DNA of 64,000 nt from Paludibacteraceae bacterium (GTDB lineage Bacteria > Bacteroidota > Bacteroidia > Bacteroidales > Paludibacteraceae): NCBI GenBank assembly GCA_017509715.1, contig JAFWOU010000004.1, positions 1-64,000 on the forward strand, in the 5' to 3' direction. A model generated the notes under the pieces. That model was given only the letters and a program-made list of their open reading frames with translations, searched no databases and had not been told where the DNA came from. Shown one piece after another: positions 53,887 through 62,130 of this stretch; position 1 is the first letter of the stretch, and each line of letters begins with the position of its first letter. The position numbers were made by a program, and so were the translations under genes.

Positions 53887-56544
53887 TTACAACTCTTGTC
53901 CGAGTACGAAGTGGAACTGACTTCCGCCGTACTGGCTACTACCGTTGATCTTATCAAATCCATAGCCCCAGTCAACACCCAGCAGACCGAACATCGGCAG
54001 GTAGATACGTACACCCACACCGGCCGAACGCTTCAGATCGAAGGGGTTGTAGTTCTTGATGTCGGAGAAGCAGTTACCGGCCTCCAGGAAGGCGAGGGCC
54101 CAGATGGTAGCCGACTGCTGGAGCGAGATCGGGTAACGGAGCTCCATGGTAAACTTGTTATATACATATCCCATGTTACGTCCCGTAGCTGCATCGTAAG
54201 GCGTCAACGAACCCGACGAGTAGCCACGCATAGCCACATACTCCGTGGAGTAGGACGTGTAGCTCGACATACCGTCACCACCCATGTAGAACGATTCAAA
54301 CGGCGATTTCAGGTTCTGGTTGTAATGACCCAGGTAGCCGAACTCGGCACGCGTCATGAGCACCAGTTTGCTATCCGGTGTGAGGGGCGTGAACACCTTG
54401 CCGGTGAATTTCCACTTATGATACTCGATGAGGTGGTACTTCTCGTTGTTTGTCATCTGGCTGTAGTCGGTCTTGGAGAAGGCCGAATATGGCGGAGTGA
54501 TCTTCAGTCCCAGCGTGAACTGACTACCGCGACGTGTATAGATTGGGTTGTCGATAGACGAACGCGAGAGCTGGAGGTTGATGGAGAAGTTATGACTCGT
54601 ACCGTCGGAGACGAGCAGGTAGGGCCAGTCCTTCATCATGTAGAGCTGGTAGCTGAGTTCGCCGTAGAACGTGAAGTAGTCGTCCGGCCAACGCAGACGC
54701 TTACCGTAGCCCACCGACACACCGAAGGTGCGCAGGTACTTATCCGGGTCGGACTCCGACTCAGCCAGCTGCTGGTAGTAGTTGGAGTTGCCGGAATAGT
54801 AATAGTAGTCCGAATAGGTGTTATACAGGTTTTGGTAGGCCTGATAGTAACGGTTCGAATAGCCGGTCTGCGAAGCAAAATAGATGCTGGCGCTCAGGCT
54901 GTTAGGACGCTTACCGCCGAGCCAAGGCTCCAGGAACGAGAGGCTGGCGTAGGTATAGTACACACCGTTGGTACGTGCGTTGATGGAGAAGGTCTGACCC
55001 TCACCCTGCGGCACGATGCGGTACGACTTCTTGTTGAATAGATTCTGGATAGCGAAGTTGGTGAACTTCAGTCCGATAGATCCTACCAGACCCGTAGCAC
55101 CCCAACCGAGCGAGAACTCGATCTGGTCGCTCGACTTAGTCTCCAGCTGGTAGGTGATATCCACCGTTCCCTCCTCGGGGTTCGGCTGGATGTCGGGCAC
55201 CAGTTTCTCCTGGTCGAAGTGACCCATCTGGGCCAACTCACGCAGCGAACGCATGATGTCGGACTGCGAGTAGAGCTGTCCGGGCTTGGTGTAGAGTTCG
55301 CGGCGCACCACATGTTCGTACACACGCGTGTTACCCACGATGTTTACCTCGTTGATGGTAGCGGGACGGCCCTCGTACATACGCATCTCGAAGTCGATGG
55401 AGTCGTTCTCCACGCTCACCTCCACAGGATCGACGTTGAAGAACAGGTATCCGTTGTCGGTGTACATCTTGCTGACCGCATCGTCGTCGTTGATGAGTCG
55501 GTCTTGCAGCAACTTGAGGTTGTAGGCATCGCCCGGCTTGATATTAAGCATGGCGGAGAGCACCTCCGAGGGATAGACCGTATTACCTACCCAACTGATA
55601 TTTCTTACATAGTACTTATCACCCTCGCTGATCGTCATGTAGATATCCACACGGGTCGAGTCCTCGGGGTTGCGTACTACGCTGTCGGCCACGATATAAG
55701 CATCACGATAGCCATGCTCATTGTATTTCTCGATCACGGCACGCTTGTCGTTCTCATATTCCTCGGTCACGAATTTCTTGGTGCGGAAGAGGTTGGTGAT
55801 GTGGTTGTCGTTGGTCTTCTTCATCGCCCGATTGATCTGCAGGTGGGTGAGGGCCTCGTTGCCCGTGATGTAGATCTTACCCACACGCGTCTTCTGCTTC
55901 TTATCCACCATGATGGCTACGCGCACATAGCCCGGGTGGTCCTGGTCGGCATACTGACGAATCTGCACATCGGCCGAATGGAAACCCTTCTCAGCGTAGT
56001 ATTTCTTGATTACCGTCTTGGTGTTGTCGATGATATTGGGCGTCAGTTGGCTACCGGCACGCAGACCTACCTTGACCTCGATATCCTCGCGTTCGCTCTT
56101 CTTCGGACCCTGATAGACCACTTCCGATACGCGCGGACGCTGCTGGAGAACTATCTCCAGCCAGATCTTGTCGTCCTCGATCTTGTTGGCCTTGATCTTC
56201 ACATCCGAGAACAGACCCTGCTTCCAGAAGCGCTTCACAGCCTTAGTGATCTGGTCGCCCGGCACCTCAATCTGATCACCTACTGCCAAGCCGGAGAAGC
56301 CGATGAGCACAAAGTCCTCATAGCTATCCGCACCGGTCACCTTGATGTCCGCTATCTCGTAGGTCTGACGCTGTAGGCCATACGTTATCTGCGGTAGTTG
56401 TGCCGAATCTACCGCCGTTGTATCTGCCGGCTCCTGTGCTGCCAAAGGCAGACAAACCCATGCCAGGAGTAGCCACACTATGTACTTAATATTCTTCAAA
56501 CTAAACTTACTATTTTTATCGGAGTGCCCGAAGGCACCTTTCAT
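53887..56544 (-). CDS. bamA: Outer-membrane assembly factor BamA
   Basis: 885 residues from the ATG at 56544, which overlaps the uppS stop; a longer frame from 56682 runs through uppS and is not used. Signal/membrane segment about 20-36 (YIVWLLLAWVCLPLAA), five POTRA-like domains (for example QPNPEEGTVDITYQLETKSSDQIEFSLGWG at the end of the last), and a C-terminal barrel with the conserved RGYSSGSL-type loop (MRGYSSGSLTPY) and a last strand FHFVLGQEL. The first residues MKGAFGHSDKNSK come from a repeat core (GGTGCCTTCGGGCACTCC) and precede the signal peptide, an odd addition. Confidence 0.94.
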   Translation of the reverse strand: MKGAFGHSDKNSKFSLKNIKYIVWLLLAWVCLPLAAQEPADTTAVDSAQLPQITYGLQRQTYEIADIKVTGADSYEDFVLIGFSGLAVGDQIEVPGDQITKAVKRFWKQGLFSDVKIKANKIEDDKIWLEIVLQQRPRVSEVVYQGPKKSEREDIEVKVGLRAGSQLTPNIIDNTKTVIKKYYAEKGFHSADVQIRQYADQDHPGYVRVAIMVDKKQKTRVGKIYITGNEALTHLQINRAMKKTNDNHITNLFRTKKFVTEEYENDKRAVIEKYNEHGYRDAYIVADSVVRNPEDSTRVDIYMTISEGDKYYVRNISWVGNTVYPSEVLSAMLNIKPGDAYNLKLLQDRLINDDDAVSKMYTDNGYLFFNVDPVEVSVENDSIDFEMRMYEGRPATINEVNIVGNTRVYEHVVRRELYTKPGQLYSQSDIMRSLRELAQMGHFDQEKLVPDIQPNPEEGTVDITYQLETKSSDQIEFSLGWGATGLVGSIGLKFTNFAIQNLFNKKSYRIVPQGEGQTFSINARTNGVYYTYASLSFLEPWLGGKRPNSLSASIYFASQTGYSNRYYQAYQNLYNTYSDYYYYSGNSNYYQQLAESESDPDKYLRTFGVSVGYGKRLRWPDDYFTFYGELSYQLYMMKDWPYLLVSDGTSHNFSINLQLSRSSIDNPIYTRRGSQFTLGLKITPPYSAFSKTDYSQMTNNEKYHLIEYHKWKFTGKVFTPLTPDSKLVLMTRAEFGYLGHYNQNLKSPFESFYMGGDGMSSYTSYSTEYVAMRGYSSGSLTPYDAATGRNMGYVYNKFTMELRYPISLQQSATIWALAFLEAGNCFSDIKNYNPFDLKRSAGVGVRIYLPMFGLLGVDWGYGFDKINGSSQYGGSQFHFVLGQEL

Positions 56545-56546
56545 TT
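56521..56546. repeat. Palindromic element at the uppS/bamA junction
   Basis: Plus strand GGAGTGCCCGAAGGCACC; on the minus strand it codes for residues 2-7 of BamA and lies beside the uppS stop codon. Same core as 41702-41750 and 62090-62130. Confidence 0.8.
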
Positions 56547-57284
56547 TTCTATTTGTTCGCTCGTTTTTCCGAACCGACGTTCGCGATTTTGGTAGTCGAG
56601 GATGGCTCGGTAGAGTTCCTCGGGCGTAAAGTCGGGCCAGAGGCACTCGGTGAAATACAGTTCTGAGTAGGCCAACTGCCAAAGCAGGAAGTTGGAGATA
56701 CGGAGTTCACCGCTCGTACGGATCAGCAGGTCGGGATCGGGCATGTTGGCCGTGGTCATGAGCGAGCTTACCAACTGCTCGTTGACGTCCTCGGCGCGCA
56801 ACTCACCGGCTTGCGCACGGCGAACGGCCGTCTGCATGGCGTTGATGATCTCCCATCGAGCCGAATAGCTCAGGGCGATGACCATGCTAAGGCCCGTATT
56901 GCCGGCGGTCTGCTCTACGCACCCCATAAACTTACGACGCGCTGCCTCGGGCAGACGGTTCAGGTCGCCGATAGTGAGCAACCGTACGTTGTTGTCCATC
57001 AGCGTCGGCGTCTCCTTGACGATGGTGTCCACCAGCAGGTTCATCAGTGCGTCGATCTCCTCCTTCGGTCTATTCCAGTTCTCGGTGGAGAACGTGTAGA
57101 GCGTCAGATACTCGATACCCAATTCGGTAGCGGCTACCGTGATGTTATGCACAGTCTCCACGCCGCGCTTGTGACCGAACACACGCGCCAGCCCCTGCTT
57201 CTTAGCCCAACGACCGTTACCATCCATGATGATGGCAATATGTCGCGGCATACGTGCCTTGTCTATTTGTTGCTTCAGATCCAT
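56541..57284 (-). CDS. uppS: Isoprenyl transferase (undecaprenyl diphosphate synthase)
   Basis: 247 residues. Makes the C55 lipid carrier for peptidoglycan and LPS sugars. Signature IIMDGNGRWAKKQG at about 18-31 with the catalytic Asp, VFGHKRGVE, YAFSTENWNRP-like LYTFSTENWNRPKEEI, and DLLIRTSGELRISNFLLWQLAYSELYF. Followed by bamA with overlapping ATGA, the usual Bacteroidota order. Confidence 0.96.
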   Translation of the reverse strand: MDLKQQIDKARMPRHIAIIMDGNGRWAKKQGLARVFGHKRGVETVHNITVAATELGIEYLTLYTFSTENWNRPKEEIDALMNLLVDTIVKETPTLMDNNVRLLTIGDLNRLPEAARRKFMGCVEQTAGNTGLSMVIALSYSARWEIINAMQTAVRRAQAGELRAEDVNEQLVSSLMTTANMPDPDLLIRTSGELRISNFLLWQLAYSELYFTECLWPDFTPEELYRAILDYQNRERRFGKTSEQIEK

Positions 57285-57299
57285 ATTCTTTATTTTGGT

Positions 57300-57366
57300 G
57301 CTTTCAGCATTCAGCTGTCAGCCGTCAGTTTACTCCTTCACTCCTCTACTCCTTCACTCCTCTACT
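57300..57366. repeat. Type C repeats and tandem CTCCTTCACTCCTCTA units
   Basis: CTTTCAGCATTCAGCTGTCAG, then two copies of a 16-base TCCTTCACTCCTCTAC unit, between the DUF6089-like gene and uppS. Confidence 0.8.
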
Positions 57367-58093
57367 TTGCGTAGTCACACCGTATGCAGCCCTTCTTCTG
57401 GCGGCCGAACTCAAACACGAGTGCGAGGGTCATCTGACCCGTCAGGTCGCAGTTGAACCAGTTGGTGCCGTTCAGCCCGTGCAGGTCTTTCAACGTAGGG
57501 CGTCCCTCCAGCGCGTCGGTGAAGTAGATATTGTGCTGCCATGCCAGGTTGAGTCCCACCCACGGCGAGAATTTCCACTTCAGTCCCAGGCCCAGCGGGA
57601 TATAACCCGTCACCTTGGAGAACGGCTTCCACTCGCCCTGGTCGTTCTCGCCGCCGTAGAGCGCGGCGCCTACTCCCAGGAAGATATAGGGCGTCAACTG
57701 CTTGATACGATGGTCGTAAGCGGCCGCACCGAAGCGGAAGAAGTTGAACTCACCCATCACGTCCACGTTGATCAACCGGTTTTCCCACCGCGAATTCTGG
57801 CGCACCATGTCCTCGTCGTAGTCCCAACCCGCGATACGCTGCGTGAGGCCCTTGACTTGGAGCGCCCAGCGGGGCGTGAACTTATAGCGGAAGTGCGCAC
57901 CGTAGGCTTCGCGCGGCTGCATGAAGATATGCTGCGCAGCGTCACCCACGTAGTAGCCGCAGCCGGCCTGCAAGCCCAACTCGCACACGTATTGCGGCTC
58001 ATTATTTTGAGCCTGCAACGTGAGCGAGCAAAGCAACGCTACCAGAGCTATATAACCTATTTTATACCTGTTCGTACGTACGCGCATATACAT
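57362..58093 (-). CDS. Outer-membrane protein, DUF6089-like
   Basis: 243 residues from ATG 58093 (or 58087). A longer frame to 58135 is excluded because the promoter's -7 box (58120-58113) lies inside it. Signal peptide IGYIALVALLCSLTLQAQ, then beta-strand pattern YVCELGLQAGCGYYVGDAAQ, HFRYKFTPRWALQVKGLTQR, ending LVFEFGRQKKGCIRC, an eight-stranded barrel style. In Bacteroidota a DUF6089 protein commonly precedes uppS-bamA, which supports the call. Function unknown. Confidence 0.72.
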   Translation of the reverse strand: MYMRVRTNRYKIGYIALVALLCSLTLQAQNNEPQYVCELGLQAGCGYYVGDAAQHIFMQPREAYGAHFRYKFTPRWALQVKGLTQRIAGWDYDEDMVRQNSRWENRLINVDVMGEFNFFRFGAAAYDHRIKQLTPYIFLGVGAALYGGENDQGEWKPFSKVTGYIPLGLGLKWKFSPWVGLNLAWQHNIYFTDALEGRPTLKDLHGLNGTNWFNCDLTGQMTLALVFEFGRQKKGCIRCDYAK

Positions 58094-58112
58094 GAACCAT
58101 GCAATTAGCGTG

Positions 58113-58144
58113 CAAAGGTACACAAAAAAACGCACATATGCAAA
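58113..58144 (-). promoter_or_regulatory. Promoter of the DUF6089-uppS-bamA unit
   Basis: Minus-strand TACCTTTG (58120-58113), 20-base spacer, TTTG (58144-58141) followed by CATATGTGC. The -33 lies in the loop of the terminator at 58125-58160. Confidence 0.8.
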
Positions 58145-58160
58145 TTTATGTGCGTTTTTT
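58125..58160 (-). terminator. Terminator of the five-gene secreted cluster, overlapping a promoter
   Basis: AAAAAACGCACATA pairs with TATGTGCGTTTTTT, loop TGCAAATT. It sits just after the stop at 58178 on the minus strand and ends in a T-run within the next promoter. Confidence 0.8.
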
Positions 58161-58177
58161 CATAGAAAAAATGGGTT

Positions 58178-59494
58178 TTACTCCGTTACCTTGCGATATT
58201 TTCCCTCGATAAGCAACATTCCGGGCAGTATTTCGCCTCCGCTCACTTTCTTGAAAGTGGTATATGGCAGCGTAGCTCCGTCGGCCTCTTCGAGCACGGC
58301 ATTGTATCGGTTGTCCCATACCTTACCCTTCACAGGTTTGACCGTTGCGATATACCGGTACGTCGTCTTGTTGGTCTTGGAATCGATGACGCGTTGCACG
58401 ACTTGGAACTTCGAGGCCTCGGTGATGCCCTCCTTCATGCCTATCTTGGCGGCATAGCCCTCAATGTGTCCTTTGTCGTTCTCCAGCACGGCATACACCG
58501 GCGTCTTGACCTTAAAGTCCTCATACTGCTTGGCGAGCGCCACGATATTCTTATCCATCGAGCGGGCGCAGATGGTTCGTACCAGTTCCGTACGGCTGTA
58601 CATGCCCTTGAGTACCGACTTCTTGTCAAACTCATACTCGTGGGCTACGTAGCGCACGCGGTAGGTGGTCTTGTCGTCCAGAAAGGCTTGTATCTTCGCC
58701 GGATCGGGCTTGCCGGTATAGTGCATTTGGTAGAAGATGGCAGCGATCGAGTCGTTCCACTCCAGCTGGTAGAGATAGGAATGGGTCTTCACTTTAAAGC
58801 CCGTAAAGCTATCGGCTATCTTCGCTACGGTGTTCGTCAGGTCGCGTCCCGAGTTGCCTCCTGTGAAGGCATCGAACAGACCACCTATGATACCCACCGT
58901 AGCCTTGGCAGCCGCAGCTTCCTGTTCGGCGGTGACGTAGGTGATGTCGTTGACCAGCACATAGGTATTATGCAGCAGTTCCTCGCCGGCATCGCTCAGC
59001 ATAGCGAGTCCGCGCGTGGTCTGGAGCGCCAGGGTGACGTCCACGTCGGTAGCATTGTACTGACCGCGGGTCTGGATGAGCTCCGTGTTGAAGGTCATCG
59101 TCTCAGGCGTATCGCCCTGCAGGCCAAACCACTTAGCCACCATCCGCTTACCTATCTGATTTTGGTTGAGCAGGTCCTCGGTATGCTGCGCATTGCGCTG
59201 CAGTTCGTCCTTGGTGAGGGCATGCCCGTAGGTGGCCTTATAGTAGCCGGAGTCACGGCGCTGCACACCCCATATCTTACTGTTGTTTATGATGCGTACG
59301 CCCACGTTGTGGTCGTCGTACTTATCCGGAATGGGTAGCGAGTCAAAGGCCTTGTATATCTCGCCGCCAAACTCATCCTCCGGGTGATAGACCAGGATGG
59401 TGGTCAGCGCGTTACGCCGATAGGTGTTGAGTTCCTGCGCAAACATGCTCACCCCCATCAGGGCGAGCATGCTGAGTAGAAAAACGCGTCTCAT
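58178..59494 (-). CDS. Unknown secreted protein (438 aa)
   Basis: 438 residues. Signal peptide MRRVFLLSMLALMGVSMFAQ. No family recognised. The middle has a Gly-rich segment ATVGIIGGLFDAFTGGNSGR (about 205-225) that could be a membrane-associated or glycine-zipper helix. The C-terminus is Lys-rich with beta strands. Last gene of the minus-strand unit; overlaps the 314-aa gene by four bases (ATGA). Confidence 0.65.
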   Translation of the reverse strand: MRRVFLLSMLALMGVSMFAQELNTYRRNALTTILVYHPEDEFGGEIYKAFDSLPIPDKYDDHNVGVRIINNSKIWGVQRRDSGYYKATYGHALTKDELQRNAQHTEDLLNQNQIGKRMVAKWFGLQGDTPETMTFNTELIQTRGQYNATDVDVTLALQTTRGLAMLSDAGEELLHNTYVLVNDITYVTAEQEAAAAKATVGIIGGLFDAFTGGNSGRDLTNTVAKIADSFTGFKVKTHSYLYQLEWNDSIAAIFYQMHYTGKPDPAKIQAFLDDKTTYRVRYVAHEYEFDKKSVLKGMYSRTELVRTICARSMDKNIVALAKQYEDFKVKTPVYAVLENDKGHIEGYAAKIGMKEGITEASKFQVVQRVIDSKTNKTTYRYIATVKPVKGKVWDNRYNAVLEEADGATLPYTTFKKVSGGEILPGMLLIEGKYRKVTE

Positions 59495-60435
59495 CGGAGC
59501 GGCAAGAAATGGATGTCGGTATTCTGATGAGGCTGGTGCTGACCATAGGCTACGCCTACGTCACGCATGGCCTGGATACGCTGACGCTCCAGGTCTATGC
59601 CATCCTGGTACTGCTTCATCTCAAACTTCCAGTCGTCCAGCACCTTACCCTTGATCTCTTTGTAGAGCGCAATCGCGTCACCGTAGCAAGCGGCGTCGGG
59701 CAGGATATTCTTCAGATACTCACCGGCTTTCACGGCACCCTCGCTATTCTGCTCACTCATCCATGCGGTACGTGCCTCGGCCAGGTAGCGGTTGCACATC
59801 TCGTCCTGATAAGCCTGGAAGATCTTCAGGCCGGCCTCGATAGCCGCGTCGTAGTGGGAGCACTCTTGCGGCACCTGAGAGATCAGGAAGAGCGCCTCGT
59901 CAAACTGTTTCTGCTTCGCCAACATCTGGGCCTGCTTGATCATCTGCGGGGCTTTGTCCTCGTAGTAGCGGATGATTTTCTGCTTACCCTCTTCGATGAA
60001 CTGACCCAACTGCTTCGACTGCATCGGCATGTTGCTGATGGCGTTCATATAGCACTTGGTCTCCGTCTCACCCAGACCGCGTACTACGACGCTGGTGGAA
60101 GAAAAGACGGTGCGGTTCATCATGTCGACAATGTAGAAATTGAGTTCCATCTTCTCGGCGATCTTAGCCGGCGGACCGGGGATGATATCCTTGTCGAGCG
60201 GTACGGTAACAACGGTGAGTGCAAACTGACCCTGATAGTCATCACCGGCTATACCGTTGCGGGTGAGCAGTTGGGTCAACTTGCTCTGTATCAGCGCTTG
60301 TGCGCCTGCGGGGAAGGGTTCGGTCAGCTCGCCTACTACCACTGAGATAGGCAGATATTTTGTTTCGCCTGCAGCCCATGTCGTTCCAAGTGACAAAGTG
60401 ACAAGGAACAAAGTACAAAGTAATATCTTTTTCAT
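59491..60435 (-). CDS. Unknown secreted protein (314 aa) with repeat-coded signal peptide
   Basis: 314 residues. Signal peptide MKKILLCTLFLVTLSLGTTWA; its hydrophobic core is coded by tandem ACTTTGT/ACTTTGTTCC units (60389-60424). The body has an early beta segment (YLPISVVVGELTEPFPAGAQ), a helical central region with AEKMELNFYIVDMMNRTVFS and helical repeats to the C-terminus. No family recognised; ABC-type or CsgG-like penalty cannot be excluded. Overlaps the next gene by four bases; shares a unit with the DUF6175-like protein. Confidence 0.65.
   Translation of the reverse strand: MKKILLCTLFLVTLSLGTTWAAGETKYLPISVVVGELTEPFPAGAQALIQSKLTQLLTRNGIAGDDYQGQFALTVVTVPLDKDIIPGPPAKIAEKMELNFYIVDMMNRTVFSSTSVVVRGLGETETKCYMNAISNMPMQSKQLGQFIEEGKQKIIRYYEDKAPQMIKQAQMLAKQKQFDEALFLISQVPQECSHYDAAIEAGLKIFQAYQDEMCNRYLAEARTAWMSEQNSEGAVKAGEYLKNILPDAACYGDAIALYKEIKGKVLDDWKFEMKQYQDGIDLERQRIQAMRDVGVAYGQHQPHQNTDIHFLPLR
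60389..60424 (-). repeat. ACTTTGT tandem repeats coding a signal-peptide core
   Basis: Minus strand ACTTTGTACTTTGTTCCTTG then TCACTTTGTCACTTGG: units of 7-9 bases that read Leu-Cys-Thr-Leu-Phe-Leu-Val-Thr-Leu-Ser-Leu. Confidence 0.75.
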
Positions 60436-60455
60436 AAAATTAATGAATTAATTTT

Positions 60456-60514
60456 CTGGAGCTTCGGCTACATCGAGTTGCGTAAGCAAGCTTACACTCG
60501 ATTTGCACGAACCT
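60456..60514. repeat. Nested palindrome, family D copy 4
   Basis: TCGAGTTGCGTAAGCAAGCT then TACACTCGA; arms TCGAGTT.. / ..ACTCGA and GTAAGC / GCTTAC. Same core layout as the three copies in the tRNA-tuf region, 40 kb away. Confidence 0.75.
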
Positions 60515-60556
60515 TCATAATGCTTTTGTTTTTTGACTTTTTTCTTTCGACTATTT
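60514..60556. repeat. Type A repeats downstream of the DUF6175-like gene
   Basis: Near copy of the skp leader at 53849-53886 (CTTTCGACTATTTA, TTTTTTGAC). On the minus strand it ends in an ATG followed by only eight codons. Confidence 0.75.
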
Positions 60557-60557
60557 A

Positions 60558-61508
60558 TCACTTTTCACCTAAAATAATGACGGCTCTTCCGAGTCCCTTC
60601 ACCATCACCTTGCAGGGGATGTTATACGGAGCTTTCTTGAGCATCTTAGCCAGTTGCTTGGCAAAACCGTTGGCATCGATAGCACGTCCGCTGTTGTCGT
60701 ATACGGGGATGCGCACCTGGGTGAAGTTGGCGATATTCTCGCTCTGGTAGGGCATGGTGAAGCGTCCCTTAACGGTATTCTGCTGCAACCAGTCCTGGAT
60801 GATATCGATCAGTTCTTCGCCGTCGAACTCGGTCTCCAGGTCCACGCCGGCAGCATTGTTGGCAAACACCTTGATGTCGATCGTTACCTCACGACCGATC
60901 TCCTGCATCTCCAGGAAATGGTCTTGCAGGCGGTTGTTGAAGTTGTCCATATTGGCTACGATAGCCTCCTCGAGCAGCACGTCCACGTCGGCCGTGAAGG
61001 ACTGCTTACCGGTACCTGTAGCGGCACCGATCGACTTACCCGTATAAGCGTCGCGGGCCTCCAGGATATAACTAATGGAGTGCTTCGGACCGAAGTCCTT
61101 CATCTCCCAACTCAGTTCCAGGATGATGTCACACTTAGCCGTACGTGCCAACTCGTCCAGCGGCGACTCGGCCAGGTCGTTACCGGCCTTGCTCACCGTC
61201 AGGTTGTCCTCGGCATGCTGCAGTTCGATATTCTTAAGCGTCTGCTCCAGACTCTTGAGCGGGAACTGACGCTCCGCCATCAGGTCGTTGAGTTTGGCGA
61301 TCGCCAACTTCAGACCCATATCCTCTTGCAGGGCTTGCTTGTAGTTAGGCACTTTGACCTTGTTGCCCATATTCTCTACTTCATAGAAGTAGCCGTTCTG
61401 AATACACCACACGTCCGACGGGATGACCATCAGTTCCGGCTTTTTGATCTGTGCTGTTGCGGCGAGCGTAGCTACCGCCAGCAACATCGTCATAATGTAT
61501 TTTTTCAT
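60558..61508 (-). CDS. DUF6175-like secreted protein
   Basis: 316 residues. Signal peptide MKKYIMTMLLAVATLAATAQ. The N-terminal KKPELMVIPSDVWCIQNGYF, the KVPNYKQALQEDMGLKLAIAKLNDLMAERQFPLKSLEQTL block and the ESPLDELARTAKCDIILELSW block match my memory of the Bacteroidota family DUF6175. They suggest a periplasmic or surface alpha/beta domain with a TPR-free fold. Function unknown. The 3' flank holds a family D palindrome and type A repeats; the upstream spacer (61508-61595) has octamer repeats. Confidence 0.65.
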   Translation of the reverse strand: MKKYIMTMLLAVATLAATAQIKKPELMVIPSDVWCIQNGYFYEVENMGNKVKVPNYKQALQEDMGLKLAIAKLNDLMAERQFPLKSLEQTLKNIELQHAEDNLTVSKAGNDLAESPLDELARTAKCDIILELSWEMKDFGPKHSISYILEARDAYTGKSIGAATGTGKQSFTADVDVLLEEAIVANMDNFNNRLQDHFLEMQEIGREVTIDIKVFANNAAGVDLETEFDGEELIDIIQDWLQQNTVKGRFTMPYQSENIANFTQVRIPVYDNSGRAIDANGFAKQLAKMLKKAPYNIPCKVMVKGLGRAVIILGEK

Positions 61509-61596
61509 AAAATTAACTTATCAACTAATAAACTGATAAACCAATAAACTGATAAACTGATAAACTGATAAACCAATAAACGGATAAACTTATCAA
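61508..61596. repeat. Tandem 8-base repeats, ATAAACTG
   Basis: Eight units (ATAAACTG, ATAAACCA, ATAAACTG three times, ATAAACCA, ATAAACGG, ATAAACTT) flanked by TTATCAACTA on both sides; fills the whole spacer. Confidence 0.9.
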
Positions 61597-62076
61597 CTAC
61601 TTGATAATCCCGTCCTCCTGCAGTTTGCGTTTCAGGTCGGCACGATAGACGGTGACGGTCACCTGACCCAGGGTCTGCGCGTCGGTACGCGAGCGGTTGG
61701 TGGTGAACGTACGGCGGTCCTTCATGGCGATGAACTGTTTCCAGGGACCCTTCTCAGCAAAGAAGGCATTGAAATAGTCCTCGTATTTCTCGCGTGCATT
61801 CATGTCGTAGCAGAGCGGCTTGAGATGCTCGATGTTCGACGACTGTGCCTGAACACCCGAGAAGATCACGTCCTGCAGGGCTTGCTTCTGGGCTACCTCA
61901 TAACTGTGCGCCGCGTTACGGCCGCGACCCCAGGCACGTATCACGTACGATCCGTCGCCATGTGCTTGTATCACTTTCGACTCATAGTCGTAGTAGGCTT
62001 GCGAGCGATGTGCTCCGCAAGCGGCAAAGAGCAGCGCTACCACTGCCGATGCCAGTATAAATAGATATTTCCTCAT
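61597..62076 (-). CDS. Unknown lipoprotein, paralogue of the next gene
   Basis: 159 residues. Lipoprotein signal ILASAVVALLFAACG, Cys20. The pattern DYFNAFFAEKGPWKQFIA near residue 100 and the C-terminal VTVYRADLKRKLQEDGIIK match the same places in the 165-aa protein at 62126-62623 (DFFNHFFASNGEYRKYIS; VSVQKDELRKALEAAGVIK), so the two are paralogues. YVIRAWGRGRNAAHSYEVAQ matches TYLVRVWTYNKKLKAALEAC. Family not recognised; periplasm-facing, with one lipid-anchored. Confidence 0.65.
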   Translation of the reverse strand: MRKYLFILASAVVALLFAACGAHRSQAYYDYESKVIQAHGDGSYVIRAWGRGRNAAHSYEVAQKQALQDVIFSGVQAQSSNIEHLKPLCYDMNAREKYEDYFNAFFAEKGPWKQFIAMKDRRTFTTNRSRTDAQTLGQVTVTVYRADLKRKLQEDGIIK

Positions 62077-62089
62077 AATGTTTTACGTT

Positions 62090-62130
62090 TTATCGGAGTG
62101 CCCGGAGGCACCTTTTGACTTTCGACTAGA
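62090..62130. repeat. Composite type A/palindrome element in spacer
   Basis: TTTTATCGGAGTGCCCGGAG then GCACCTTTTGACTTTCGACT: reverse complement of the in-frame element at 41702-41750. Lies between the two paralogues and reaches the end of the 165-aa gene. Confidence 0.85.

Noticed and set aside
56545..56682. 46-residue extension of BamA
   Set aside because: It lies within uppS and comes before the signal peptide.
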